From: Protula sp. h YS-2021
Taxonomy: Eukaryota > Annelida > Polychaeta > Sabellida > Serpulidae
Length of the DNA: 64,000 bases
Direction of reading: 5' to 3'
Assembly (NCBI GenBank): GCA_949752745.1
Contig: OX457027.1
Span: forward strand, 12,255,593 to 12,319,592
Positions 52,001 through 58,420 of this stretch are shown here, in pieces. The notes under the pieces are model-generated. The model was given only the letters and a program-made list of their open reading frames with translations, was not told the DNA's origin and made no database searches. Each line of letters begins with the position of its first letter. Within the stretch, counting starts at the first letter, position 1. Position numbers and translations under genes: made by a program.

Positions 52001-54769
52001 CAGTATTCTGTGAAGAAAGTTGTACAACCATCAACACAGTGTACAACCATCAACAGGGTGTACAACCATCAACACGGTGTACAACCATAAACGCGGTGTA
52101 CAACCATCAACGCGGCGTACAACCATCAACAAGGTGTACAACCATCAACACGTTGTACAACCATCAACACGGTGTACAACCATCAACAGGGTGTACAACC
52201 ATCAACGAGACCATAAACATCTGGAATGAGTAAAACCCAGCACAACCAAAAAACCAGTAAAAAACGTATATTACCAAAGTCAACCAACACACATAAATGA
52301 ACAAATAAATAAATAGAGAATGTGCTCCAACACTATCAAACAGCCCTTGGTATTTCTATATTCCCGTTTCAAACTTTTGAATGACAATGTGTAAGAACGA
52401 TCTGTTAATCTTTTTTTAAAGAGCAGTGTTAATTTCGCTCTGTTTTAGGTTGAAGACCATGGCTGCTAATGGAATGATCACATTTATATGTCATATGAAC
52501 ATGAAAGGGAGAGGGGAGGACGGCGGTGAGGTAGAGGGGGGGGGGGGAGAGTTTCGGGAAGGGGGGGGGGGGGGTGAGCCTGTTCAGCTTCCTGAGTACG
52601 CAATACAACGGATGTGAGCAATATATTATGTAACAGCAGTGCAATCATAATGCATCATATCATGCATCATAGTTTGTAATACCTCTGTGAGTAACTAATT
52701 CAAATGCTGGGGCTGTAGGACAGCCATGGACACGGACCAAAAAAAAATACTGTCTGAAACTGTCAGGTTATGTGCTTATTCTTATGAACAAGGAAGACCG
52801 AGGCTGTCTCTAGCCGATAATAACGAAGCAGAGTGAATGCGAAGTAACCCCGAGTAGTGACGGGGGGGGGGGGGGTTGCTCTACAGGCTTCGCCCCTTTA
52901 CGCTCGGGTCCAGACCAATGCACAGGTCAGTTCGCCGTACCACTATGTGACTAGCTCAAAGGGCAGAGGGGCGACGCACGGACAAGCACAAGGCAGCGCC
53001 ACCTGGCGACGCACGGACAAGCATAAGGCAACGCCACCTGGCGACGCACGGACAAGCATAAGGCAACGCCACCTGGCGACGCACGGACAAGCATAAGGCA
53101 ACGCCACCTGGCGACGCACGGACAAGCATAAGGCAACGCCACCTGGCAACGCACACACAAGCATAAGGCAGCGCCACCTAGCGACGTACGGACAGGCATA
53201 AGGCAACGCCACCTGACGACGCACGGACAAGCATAAGGCAGCGCCACCTGACGACGTACGGAAAAGCATAAGGCAGCGCCACCTGACGACGAACGGACAA
53301 GCATAAGGCAGCGCCACCTGGCACCTCCTATGGTTACAAAAATAATCGCAGTTTTCAGGGCATCCGCCAGAGTGCTTGAATTTACTGGTCAAAGCCAGAT
53401 TTAATTCTAAAAATGTTATTTCAAGAAAACCGAGTTCGAGGCTTTTATATTTCGATTATAACTGGACAGTTTGGTATAAATTATTAATAAAATAAATAAA
53501 GTAATAAACAGACTCACCAAAACTGGTGTTTTGGGCCGCCATGTACTCCGACGTCATAAACTGTTGAGTGAGCGCCGTTTTGCCGACACCCGGTCCCCCT
53601 AAAGTTAGCACCCGATACACCGGAACATCGACCCACGTCTCTTCCGAGTCTTCCACCGTGACGTCATCTCCGGCATTATCCTCGTTGTCCGATCTAACCG
53701 CCTCGGGCGAATCCATCACGGAATCAACCGAATCCGATTTCGTAAGCGTAGGCTGTGGCGGAAGGTGAAGGATGGGTACTGGGATAGATAAAACAAATTC
53801 CTTCTCCGGTGAGAGAACGGGGTCCGGGGACGGAGGTGCCAGCTCTGAAGGTTGTGACGTCACACTGAGGAATGACGGTGAAGGGGGCGGCTGTATGAGG
53901 ATATCACCTTGGTTTTTTATACCCTCTGGTGTGATTGTAAATGACCTACGACGCTGCATGGGTAGGGCCCCCGGGGGCGGTACGGGCAGCTCTTCCGCCG
54001 GAAGTAACACGTCCTCGACAGTGACCTCTTCTTGCTCACCATCACTGACCACAACACGAGGAAGACTGTACTTTCGAACTGGAACAGTTGGTATGCTTAA
54101 AGAGGTACACTGGGGGTCAAATGATGGTATACTGTTTTTCCGCGTTGGCGCGCCTACAACTAAACTGTTTTTACGCGATGGTGATGGCACTTGTATTGAA
54201 ATACTACTTTTACGCGATGTGGGTGGTACTAAAATTGTGGTGCTATTTTTCCTACCACCAGGCGGAGTAATAAATGCATCTGGGCGTAGAAAATTACCGC
54301 TATTGTCAGATTTGGAGCTGTCGCCCAGGTGAATGGCTCCCGGGTCTGGAGGCCTCAGATTGAGGCTTTTATTCAGGGAATTTGTGAGTACAACACGGCG
54401 TAAGTCTCTCCCATCAACGGCAGTAGAATGACGCCGGATTTCCGTCTGATGTCGCTTAGCTTCCGCGTAATCAAACAGTGCCAATAAGACGTATTTCTCA
54501 TCAGCTAGCGTAGGACTACAAGTGATGAGGCTGCGCGACCGTTGTCGTTTAAAGGGTTTCGGCAAAACCTGACGCTGTTGTTGTTGTTGTTGTTGTTGTG
54601 GTTGTTGTTTTGGTTCCTTGTCCTTATTTGCATTTTGATGTATTCCTCCGCTTGAGATAACACGACGCCTAAATATACCATAGAGACTGCCACCGCTGTT
54701 AGCTCGGGCCCGGAACTCTTCAAAGTCATCCGGAAACTCAACGTTCAAAGTATCCACCTTGATATCCAT
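26451..54769 (-). CDS. RGK-family small GTPase (Rad/Gem/Rem-like), four coding exons
   Basis: Joining 53518-54769, 33166-33248, 27525-27711 and 26451-26743 on the minus strand gives 605 codons including the stop. All introns are GT-AG and the phases match (1, 0, 1). The 604-residue product has a long N-terminal extension (1-385), a P-loop GGPGVGKTA (391-399), an atypical G3 region reading DLPY (440-443) instead of DxxG, NKSD (494-497), EVSA (522-525) and the C-terminal motif SRSCENLLDL (595-604). Membrane association without prenylation, a degenerate G3 and a C-terminal K/R-x-C-x-x-L motif define RGK proteins, which inhibit high-voltage-activated calcium channels through the beta subunit and act on the cytoskeleton. 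Vertebrate RGKs have about 300 residues; this one is longer through its N-terminus, as are insect members. The start was chosen at 54769 because it is the first ATG and has A at -3 and G at +4. Which paralogue it is cannot be told. Confidence 0.9.
26744..27524 (-). other. RGK intron 3
   Basis: This 781-base intron begins GTTTGT at 27524. It contains a short repeat of CCCGCGG-rich units at about 26890-26975 and otherwise AT-rich sequence. No exon was seen in it. Confidence 0.8.
27525..27711 (-). CDS. RGK GTPase, exon 3 (middle of G domain)
   Basis: The acceptor is TTTCTACGCTTCAG and the donor G^GTTTGT. The exon has 187 bases and encodes residues 446-507 plus one base. It reads NNIWKDYEVDAYLVVFSITD, then RRSFQKADDFVYDIRK, then EAVIIVANKSDLVRGRLVAEE. 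This is the beta-strand 4 to G4 region: AYLVVFSITDRRSFxxA aligns with the AYVIVYSVTDKGSFxxA block of vertebrate Rad/Rem proteins, and NKSD supplies guanine specificity. The exon starts in phase 0 and ends in phase 1, fitting exons 2 and 4. Confidence 0.93.
27790..28070. repeat. G-run-associated dispersed repeat, copy 1
   Basis: After a G-rich tract, the sequence GCACTTG...GTGTCCAATA, GACGCGGTC, GGTAATTTTCATT and AAAGGGGAACTCC runs in the same order as at 47600-47790. The two copies show a dispersed family carrying two poly-G tracts. The element lies in RGK intron 2. Confidence 0.7.
28080..28495. repeat. minisatellite of about 23 bp with palindromic units
   Basis: About 18 units read GTTCCATGATTGCAATCATGT. 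The core ATGATTGCAATCAT is itself a palindrome, so each unit can fold into a small hairpin. The array lies in RGK intron 2. Confidence 0.9.
28670..28785. repeat. 16-bp minisatellite
   Basis: About seven copies of GTGAGCACATTTAAGT lie within RGK intron 2. Confidence 0.9.
29130..29505. repeat. CACCGGTCA array, left arm of an inverted pair
   Basis: Units of about 30 bp with the core ACACCACCGGTCATGTGAC end at a short unique flank (CAGCGAAATGAAAAAAG). Array edge and flank together are the reverse complement of 32668-32790. Several units contain TCACGTGA or TCATGTGA. The frames through it are not coding. Confidence 0.85.
29735..32235. repeat. 46-bp minisatellite, about 54 copies, open in three frames
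   Basis: The unit GGGCACAGGGATGCGGATGG followed by ATCTGGTGACAGCGTGGAGG and CGTAGA is 46 bases long and repeats across 2.5 kb. Variants (CCCAGA, TTGAGG and a shortened TGTGACGTAGA form) recur in the same order in separated blocks, for example around 30150-30360 and 30540-30720. This indicates duplication of multi-unit blocks. On the minus strand no frame of the unit contains a stop, so three overlapping frames of 664 to 891 codons run through it. It is internal to RGK intron 2 and is not a gene. Confidence 0.97.
32240..32665. other. unique sequence in RGK intron 2
   Basis: No exon or repeat was recognised between the 46-bp array and the right arm of the inverted CACCGGTCA arrays. Confidence 0.6.
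32668..32950. repeat. CACCGGTCA array, right arm of an inverted pair
   Basis: This is the reverse complement of the edge of the array at 29130-29505, starting with the shared flank TTTTCATTTCGCTGGTGGTC. It continues as GGTGGTCATATGACC units interrupted by unique sequence at 32795-32865. With its partner it encloses the 46-bp array. Confidence 0.82.
33166..33248 (-). CDS. RGK GTPase, exon 2
   Basis: This small exon has 83 bases, with acceptor TTTGTTTGCAG and donor GGA^GTACGT. With the split codon it encodes residues 418-445: DDGVECCVPVLLDGEEYVME and FIDLPYTG. It corresponds to beta strands 2 and 3 of the G domain. The DGEE turn and hydrophobic strands align with the VDGEExxLxVxD block of Rad/Rem. 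The DLPY that follows replaces the canonical DxxG of Ras proteins, as expected for RGK members, which have a degenerate G3. Confidence 0.9.
33535..33770. repeat. 18-bp minisatellite
   Basis: About 13 units carry AACACACACAGTCGGA with variants. Both strands give Asn/Ser/Thr or Cys/Val-rich artefact frames. Confidence 0.92.
33790..34030. repeat. dispersed repeat, copy 1
   Basis: GTTTTTAATGTACAGCAGTCACAAGAT through ATGAACAGAGGGCGGA corresponds in order and orientation to 38610-38800 (CTTAATGTACGACAGACGCAAGAT through GTGAACAGAGGACGGA). Confidence 0.65.
34304..35230. mobile_element. MITE-like element with ACGTGGGA-rich ends
   Basis: The ends CCCAGATAGCAGTCCCAC (34304) and GCTAACTGGG (to 35230) are imperfect inverted repeats. 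Inside both ends, short words such as ACGTGGGAATTCCCAC and TATATTATACGT recur many times in both orientations around a unique core (about 34540-34790). No transposase is encoded. Target duplication is unclear. The element lies in RGK intron 1. Confidence 0.65.
35455..35890 (-). repeat. dispersed family A, inverted copy
   Basis: Read on the minus strand, this has the family order: ACAGCTGACCT, GAGATCT, a TATAA-like stretch, CACAGAGCAGACGG, TTTATGAGTACTATTTTGC, then about three 47-bp units with CCGTAGAGGTTGGCTGT, ending ACAACAACGG. Other copies are at 46440, 49310 and 56985, with partial ones at 14135 and 15630. Confidence 0.75.
35900..38505. other. unique AT-rich intronic sequence
   Basis: This is 2.6 kb of RGK intron 1 without recognisable exons. 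A 136-codon hydrophobic frame at 36416-36826 shows no family signature and no splice logic. A 40-base direct repeat (TTTGACCAAATCAAAGTTCA) occurs near 38330 and 38370. Confidence 0.55.
38510..38830. repeat. dispersed repeat, copy 2
   Basis: This is the second copy of the family seen at 33790-34030. It also contains a short internal duplication of the TTTTGTTTTTAATGTAC segment (38525 and 38622). Confidence 0.65.
38840..40790. other. unique intronic sequence with a weak 75-bp repeat
   Basis: At about 39280-39540, three to four diverged units of about 75 bp share AACTTAAAGGAGCATTGACAG. No exon was recognised in the rest. Confidence 0.55.
40795..41330. repeat. 26-bp minisatellite
   Basis: About 20 units read CATTGACAACTGACACGGAC plus CCTGGC. 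The left part is homogeneous and the right part degenerate. As 26 is not a multiple of three, all minus-strand frames stay open locally. Confidence 0.93.
41775..42135. repeat. 84-bp tandem repeat, about 4 copies
   Basis: CTTCTTTCTGTTGTCTATCG and ACAGTGGTGCTGCTTA recur with a period of about 75-90 bases, near 41811, 41889, 41974 and 42064. Confidence 0.85.
42140..43752. other. unique AT-rich intronic sequence
   Basis: No exon or repeat was recognised. A G-rich tract is present near 43150-43175. Confidence 0.55.
43753..43863. repeat. 111-bp segment duplicated across the gap, left copy
   Basis: It is identical to 44064-44174 by eye over its full length, on the other side of the N run. Confidence 0.95.
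43864..44063. other. assembly gap (200 N)
   Basis: Exactly 200 undetermined bases. The round number and the identical flanks indicate a scaffolding gap of nominal size. Confidence 0.99.
44064..44174. repeat. 111-bp segment duplicated across the gap, right copy
   Basis: This is the copy of 43753-43863. It probably marks unmerged overlapping contig ends rather than a biological repeat. Confidence 0.95.
44175..44745. other. unique intronic sequence
   Basis: No exon or repeat was recognised. Confidence 0.55.
44750..44915. repeat. minisatellite of about 19-20 bp
   Basis: About eight units read AAGGCATTGTTCCGTTCCGT with variants. Confidence 0.88.
45097..45269. mobile_element. 173-bp hairpin (short palindromic MITE)
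   Basis: The left arm (ATTGAATTCAAAGACAAATA onward) and the right arm are reverse complements over about 84 bases each with only a few mismatches. They meet at TTGTATTAAATACAA near 45183. It is non-coding. Confidence 0.88.
45295..45635. repeat. 24-bp minisatellite
   Basis: About 14 degenerate units read TTAATGCTGCTGGTTTGCAG. Confidence 0.92.
45715..45845. repeat. (ACT)n-like trinucleotide repeat
   Basis: This is an interrupted CTA/CTG/CCA trinucleotide tract. Confidence 0.9.
46003..46101. repeat. (GA)n microsatellite
   Basis: This is a GA tract with two short interruptions. The frames across it are artefacts. Confidence 0.96.
46440..46965 (+). repeat. dispersed family A, copy with an expanded 39-bp array
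   Basis: The upstream part (ATAAAAACAGCTTACCT, GAGATCTGTTATGTATAA, GCGCGGACGAATAT, TTTATGAGTACTATTTT) is shared with copies at 35455, 49310 and 56985. It is followed by about nine units of about 39 bp with the core CGAACCGCCGTAGAGGTTGG. The other copies carry only one to three units, so the array expanded here. The end GGACGACAACAA matches the common terminus. Confidence 0.82.
47395..47580. repeat. 62-65-bp tandem repeat, 2.7 copies
   Basis: GTGGTCCTATTTGTGAGGTG and GGCTAGTCCTATCCACAA recur near 47395, 47460 and 47521. Confidence 0.88.
47590..47849. repeat. G-run-associated dispersed repeat, copy 2
   Basis: This has the same order of landmarks as 27790-28070: a G-run, GCACTTGTATGTCCAAAATAA, GACGCGGTCCACATGGAGT, a second G-run, GGTAATTTTCATTTAGTACTC and CAAAGGGGAG. 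Both copies are followed by an AAAGTCA-GG-ACACGCATGGTA-type word, which here becomes the first unit of the 33-bp array. Confidence 0.72.
47850..48945. repeat. 33-bp minisatellite, about 33 copies, rich in CACGTG
   Basis: The unit is GTCATGGACACACATGGTAG followed by CCGGTACGTACGT. The unit is stop-free and 11 codons long, so several frames on both strands stay open for 170 to 400 codons. Many units contain CACGTG, the canonical E-box, and others ACGTACGT. Two variant blocks can be separated: GTGCCC/GTGTGT forms to about 48350 and TACGCAC/TACGTAC forms after it. It lies in RGK intron 1. Confidence 0.95.
48950..49305. other. unique intronic sequence
   Basis: No exon or repeat was recognised. 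Confidence 0.55.
49310..49565 (+). repeat. dispersed family A, short copy
   Basis: TATAAAACAGCTTACCTCTG, GAGATCT, ATATATAAAGACAGAGCGGATGG and TTTATGAGTAGTGTTTTGG are followed by a single unit with GATGTAGAGGTTGGC and the terminus GGACAACAACGG. The array is not expanded. Confidence 0.8.
49790..49860. repeat. G-run tract with GTGAGCCT edge
   Basis: Several runs of 7-10 G end in GTGAGCCTTGTAC. The same edge GTGAGCCTGTTCAGC follows a G-run at about 52575. Confidence 0.75.
50085..50135. repeat. C-run and (CAC)n tract
   Basis: About 15 C are followed by a CAC trinucleotide run. Confidence 0.93.
50155..50515. repeat. direct duplication, copy 1 (about 350 bp)
   Basis: CTTTTCACGCAAAAACTATG through CAAAGGTCACTTATTGACCT is repeated at 50950-51275 with few differences. 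Confidence 0.88.
50550..50905. repeat. cluster of G-runs
   Basis: Runs of 9 to 17 G occur near 50560, 50691, 50795 and 50868, interspersed with GA-rich and AGCGGCAG repeats. They lie exactly between the two duplicated copies. The frames across them are artefacts. Confidence 0.88.
50950..51275. repeat. direct duplication, copy 2
   Basis: This is the second copy of 50155-50515. The shared part includes GCGATTTACACACCATAATC and GGAGGTCCGATACCTTTGA. Confidence 0.88.
51280..52015. other. AT-rich intronic sequence with G- and C-runs
   Basis: G-run and C-run tracts occur at about 51665-51680 and 51695-51710. No exon was recognised. Confidence 0.6.
52020..52210. repeat. 19-bp minisatellite, about 10 copies
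   Basis: The unit is GTACAACCATCAACACGGT with single-base variants (AGG, GCG). Confidence 0.94.
52215..52960. other. intronic sequence with G-runs
   Basis: G-runs lie at about 52535-52575 and 52861-52875. No exon was recognised. Confidence 0.6.
52965..53330. repeat. 35-bp minisatellite, about 10 copies
   Basis: The unit is GACGCACGGACAAGCATAAG followed by GCAACGCCACCTGGC, with few variants. It lies 190 bases inside RGK intron 1 from the exon 1 donor. The length of 35 rotates the frame, so minus-strand frames rich in Cys/Arg/Val are artefacts. Confidence 0.95.
53518..54769 (-). CDS. RGK GTPase, exon 1 (N-terminal extension and P-loop)
   Basis: This exon encodes residues 1-417 plus one base, ending at donor G^GTGAGTC. 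The N-terminus MDIKVDTLNVEFPDDFEEF is followed by a polyglutamine tract (about 55-65), then a basic KRQRSRSL segment. Next comes a low-complexity stretch with repeated R-K-x-S motifs (RKNS at 173, RKSS at 186, RKNS at 199 and 210, RKYS at 232) and RRRSFT at 273-278. Such basic-x-S sites fit PKA-type kinases and 14-3-3 binding, both known regulators of RGK proteins; that they act here is inference. An acidic segment (about 355-380) precedes VYRVLTLGGPGVGKTALTQQF, strand 1 and the P-loop of the GTPase. Vertebrate RGKs have only about 70-115 residues before the P-loop. The exon is GC-richer than its surroundings. A plausible acceptor (TTATTTTTTTAAG) lies at 54813 upstream of the ATG, so the 5' UTR may be spliced. 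Confidence 0.93.
54578..54606 (-). repeat. CAG/CAA trinucleotide tract coding for polyglutamine
   Basis: A (CAA)n run on the minus strand inside RGK exon 1 encodes about eight consecutive Gln. It is the only microsatellite of the window that lies in coding sequence. Confidence 0.9.
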
Positions 54770-55347
54770 TGTACATAATCCCCCTCGCTTCGCAACTTTA
54801 ACGATATCCACCCTTAAAAAAATAACACTACCTTTTTTTGTATTTTTTCCCAGTCACAGTAGCAACAGAACAGAAGCATAAATGACCGGGCGAAGGGTTG
54901 CCATTGCGTGTCAGTGGGCCTCTAATAAAGCACTGTTTCTTCATTAGCGCATTGGGGATTCCTTGAAAACAATCGGTGTGTGTGTGGATCACAGAGAGGA
55001 ATCAGAACTCAGAAAGCATTGACGTCAACGACTAGAAACACATTGTCAACTCACGAGACAAAAAAAAAATCATGGACTGTTCCTGTCCCCATTGTTCTAA
55101 AACAGAGAAGCACAGGATTAGTCCCACATGCATATTCATGGCTTCTCTAATTCCGCTTCATTTACATAACTGTAGTCTAATACAGATGCAATTCAAAAGA
55201 ATAGCTTTGTCAAAAGGCAAATCAAATACAATCATAAGGTATCTTTGTTTAGTGCAAACTTGTGAATGGCATTTGTGTGTGAACGTTCCACTGGTTCCAG
55301 AGACGCTGTGACAAAACTGTGAAAGCAGGTTCCAACGACAGACTCAC

Positions 55348-55440
55348 CTCCAGCATCCCCATAAAAAGCCAAACAGCGCTTCACGCAGAATCGTATATCC
55401 TCTCAGTAGCACATCGACGACACTTTCATGAGGCAGCTTT
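55348..55440 (-). other. candidate upstream exon of the RGK gene
   Basis: The minus strand shows a strong acceptor (TTTACTTAATTTCAG) just above 55440 and a strong donor (GAG^GTGAGTC) at 55348. They enclose 93 bases that are GC-richer than the flanks. Spliced to the acceptor at 54813, one frame stays open through the exon into the ATG at 54769. The residues would read KLPHESVVDVLLRGYTILRE, then ALFGFLWGCWR. This could be 5' UTR or an alternative N-terminus. An open frame of 30 codons can arise by chance. Confidence 0.4.
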
Positions 55441-55449
55441 CTGAAATTA

Positions 55450-56980
55450 AGTAAACACGTGAAAATCCAGAGTTAACCTGAGCTATCTTTGATCTTTGAT
55501 CTGGGGCCTAATTTGCACATTCAATGCACATAGCAGGACATTTTCTGTCTTTAGGACCCTGCTGCATGGGGGCGGATCGACCATAAAATGTTACAGACCG
55601 TGTGGAGTTCACACTGAAAATTATGAGATCACTAGCAAAGTCGCAGAGCTCAAGCTCAGTCGTCTGAACACGCCTCAAGAAAGCTCTCTCCTACTTGAAC
55701 AGGAGGAGGAGCTTTTTTTAGCAGTGTGTAATCAACGACGGGAGTAGGTGTAGCTTCTGTCATATCGTTACTGTCTATTTGCGGTTAAATATTTACTTAT
55801 TGTTTTACATTATCGCCCAGCAGACAGGTGCATCGGGCCCGCGAGGCTACAACCAGCTTTAAGTTACACGCGAACTGGCTTCTATACAGCAGTGTGTGTT
55901 TTATTTTGACCGTTCTACTCTGTTTTTTGGCGTATAAAATGCGATTTTAATTGTGACTGGGGTGTATTTTTTTAAGTTTAGAAATATCGCCAACTGAAAC
56001 TTTATTATGCTTTTCTTTATTTTTATACATGTGTTTTTATGTGGATATTGAATCTTTTAGAATTTAGTGTCCAGTCTGATAATGTGCTATCGTTTTATGT
56101 AAATATTGACCACTTCGTGATATGCAATAATATACAGTGTTGTGGTGCGCATATCCTTTGCCATAACTCTATATGGTTGCTTATTCAATATCCTTCTGGT
56201 CAATATTTGTTTTATTACACTGTATTCCCAGCAGATAGTATAACAGTTGCTTTTGTATCGCGTATGGATAAGTCTTTTTGCGTAATATATAAAAATTCTT
56301 GGTGATTTTTTAAAAAGAGGGAACAACCAGAGAAGCATTTACGAGTAGCTGCAATTCTGTATTTTATAAATAGGTGTCACTTCATTATACATAATGACTA
56401 TTCCTGTCATTAAAGCACAAAGACGTCTCCCATTTCGACCCAACCTTCAAGTCATAAAGCATGCTATTTGCAGTCATAACCTCAACAAAGCATCCTAGAA
56501 TTCAATTTACTTGTGATGTCTAGCTAGACAGAGGAAGGCACACAAGAAGTATAATTGTATTTAGGAAAAGTGTTATTACTCAATCTCTCGGCTCTCTTCC
56601 TATGATCAACACTCCTTAGCCTTTACATTGTATGCCCACGTCTTATTTCATTTACAGGAGTGGGGAGGGGGTAGGGCGAGGGCGGGGGCGGGGGAGGGAG
56701 GGGGATGAGAACCGACATTTGTGTGTGGAGAATCCAATGAGATATGCAAATCGAATCACACTCACTAAAGAAACGCCTGTAACTATGTTTGAGACAGGCT
56801 TGCTGTACATTTTTTTTCATCAGATTCGCAGCGTTTTAAGGGAGTGGTAATGTTTCCCCTCCAATCACAGCAGAATAAATTGCGATGAAGTGATCCGTTC
56901 TCAGAGAGCACTCTAAAACTAGAGTGATGAGACGTGACCGAGAGGGAAATGATGTGCCGGTTACACCATGCTCACTTGTG
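55450..56980. other. sequence upstream of the RGK gene, nothing recognised
   Basis: The RGK promoter may lie here, but no core element stands out. A G-rich tract occurs at about 56660-56705. Short frames at 55496-55747 and 56039-56305 show no family features. Confidence 0.5.
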
Positions 56981-56984
56981 AGAA

Positions 56985-57245
56985 GGGAAGGCCTAAGGCA
57001 ATAGCGTTGTTATAAAACAGCTGACCTCCGAGGAGATCTATCTGTTATATATAAGGACACAGCGGATGGGTATTTAAAAAAAGTAGTACTTCACTTTTAT
57101 GAGTACTATTTTCGCGCAATCCCCAGTGGGTGTGCTGAGGAAAAACACAACAGACCGAACGGCCGTAGAGGTTGGCTGTTGAACAACAACGGCAACAGAC
57201 CGAATCGCCGTAGAGGTTGGCTGTTGGACAACAACGAAAGCAATA
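56985..57245 (+). repeat. dispersed family A, two-unit copy
   Basis: TTATAAAACAGCTGACCTCC, GAGATCT, ATATATAAGGACACAGCGGA and TTTATGAGTACTATTTTCGC are followed by two 49-bp units with GCCGTAGAGGTTGGCTGTTG, ending in ACAACAACG. This is probably the best-preserved copy in the window. Confidence 0.83.
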
Positions 57246-57389
57246 GAGGCCTTTTACAAGAAGTAAAACCTCCTCATTTTACATCCGAGTTTACTTCTTG
57301 TGCGTGCGGTCTGCAAAATGATTTTTTAATAACGTACACATGTTTGATATATTTTTCACAGTTGAAGTAGAAAGTTTCGCTCTCCCTCT

Positions 57390-57393
<4 letters not shown>

Positions 57394-57474
<81 letters not shown>
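57394..57474. repeat. (CA)n microsatellite
   Basis: This is an uninterrupted AC dinucleotide tract. Confidence 0.97.
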
Positions 57475-57477
<3 letters not shown>

Positions 57478-57549
57478 TACTCTCTCATTCTGCTACTTGT
57501 CTGTTATGTATATCTGAAACCAATACGGACTTAAAGCAAATATATAAGT

Positions 57550-57800
57550 ATCATGTGTGACTGCACGCGACTGACTGTACGTGTCTAACTGTACGTGTGT
57601 GCCTGCACGTGTTTGACTGTAAGCGTGTGACTGCACGTGTCTGACTACGTTTCTGGCGGTACGTTGTGAGTAGGGGGAAAACGAGACTTCTACTGCAGTC
57701 AATCATGATTGACAGGTGTGGTGTACATGTGTGACTGCACGTTATTGACTGTACGTATTTGACTGCACATGTATCACTGCACTTGTCTACCTGACGCGTC
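57550..57800. repeat. minisatellite of about 14 bp
   Basis: Degenerate units with the core GACTGTACGTGTCT or GACTGCACGTGT are interrupted at about 57650-57720. Confidence 0.85.
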
Positions 57801-57809
57801 TGATTGTAC

Positions 57810-58300
57810 TTGTGCTATTTACTACTACATGTTTTCATCATGGAAGCCCTTCCTATAAAGTAATAATAAAGATAAACTACATAGCATGATGTAAAAAGAT
57901 TAAATATATTAAAGAGAACGTACGCAGTTATAGAATATTAATTACCTGTCACAAGCCACTATAATAAGACCGTCAAGTGACGGTGCCCAGGTATTGACAG
58001 CGTCACAAGGCACGAACTGGCACTGCCATCTTTTTCAAGACGCGGCGGACAGTTGGCGGACATTTTACTTCTTTTAACTATTTTATGTATCTTCAACATC
58101 AATGTCGTTCTAGTTTGTGTTCATTCTGACAACTGCATCATAGTTAAATAAGATGCAAAAAATGCCAAAGAATGTCTAAGCAAAATGTATAATTTTTTAT
58201 CACTTAAAAAAAACACCGATCCCTCATTCGTTGACCGATTTCAAAAATAGCAGTTTTGCCCATCAGCAATTGCAGGCATTTTCATTGTGTAAAGCTTGAA
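57810..58300. other. unique intergenic sequence
   Basis: Nothing was recognised. Confidence 0.5.
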
Positions 58301-58420
58301 AGGTTTGTTTGTTTAGCGTCCTGTTCAGTGACTATGAAGGTCATATTGGGACGCCAAAGGAACAAGTGGAAAAAGGAAGAACCGTCTCCCACTATATGTA
58401 CGCCGATGTGCCCTTTTTGT
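58301..58420 (+). mobile_element. possible short dispersed element of molluscan type
   Basis: GTTTGTTTGTTTAGCGTCC followed by GACTATGAAGGTCATATTGGG and GACGCCAAAGG resembles, from memory, a TTTGTTTAACGTCC-type repeat common in gastropod genomes. There is only one copy here, so this is a weak identification. Confidence 0.35.

Larger units (their letters stand above)
33249..53517 (-). other. RGK intron 1 (about 20.3 kb)
   Basis: It starts GTGAGT at 53517 and ends TTTGCAG at 33249. It is packed with satellites, MITE-like elements and the assembly gap, listed separately. No additional RGK exon was found in it; the reading-frame fit of exons 1 and 2 needs none. Confidence 0.85.

Noticed and set aside
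53568..54332. Plus-strand frames of 66-186 codons within RGK exon 1
   Set aside because: They are antisense shadows of the GC-richer coding exon.
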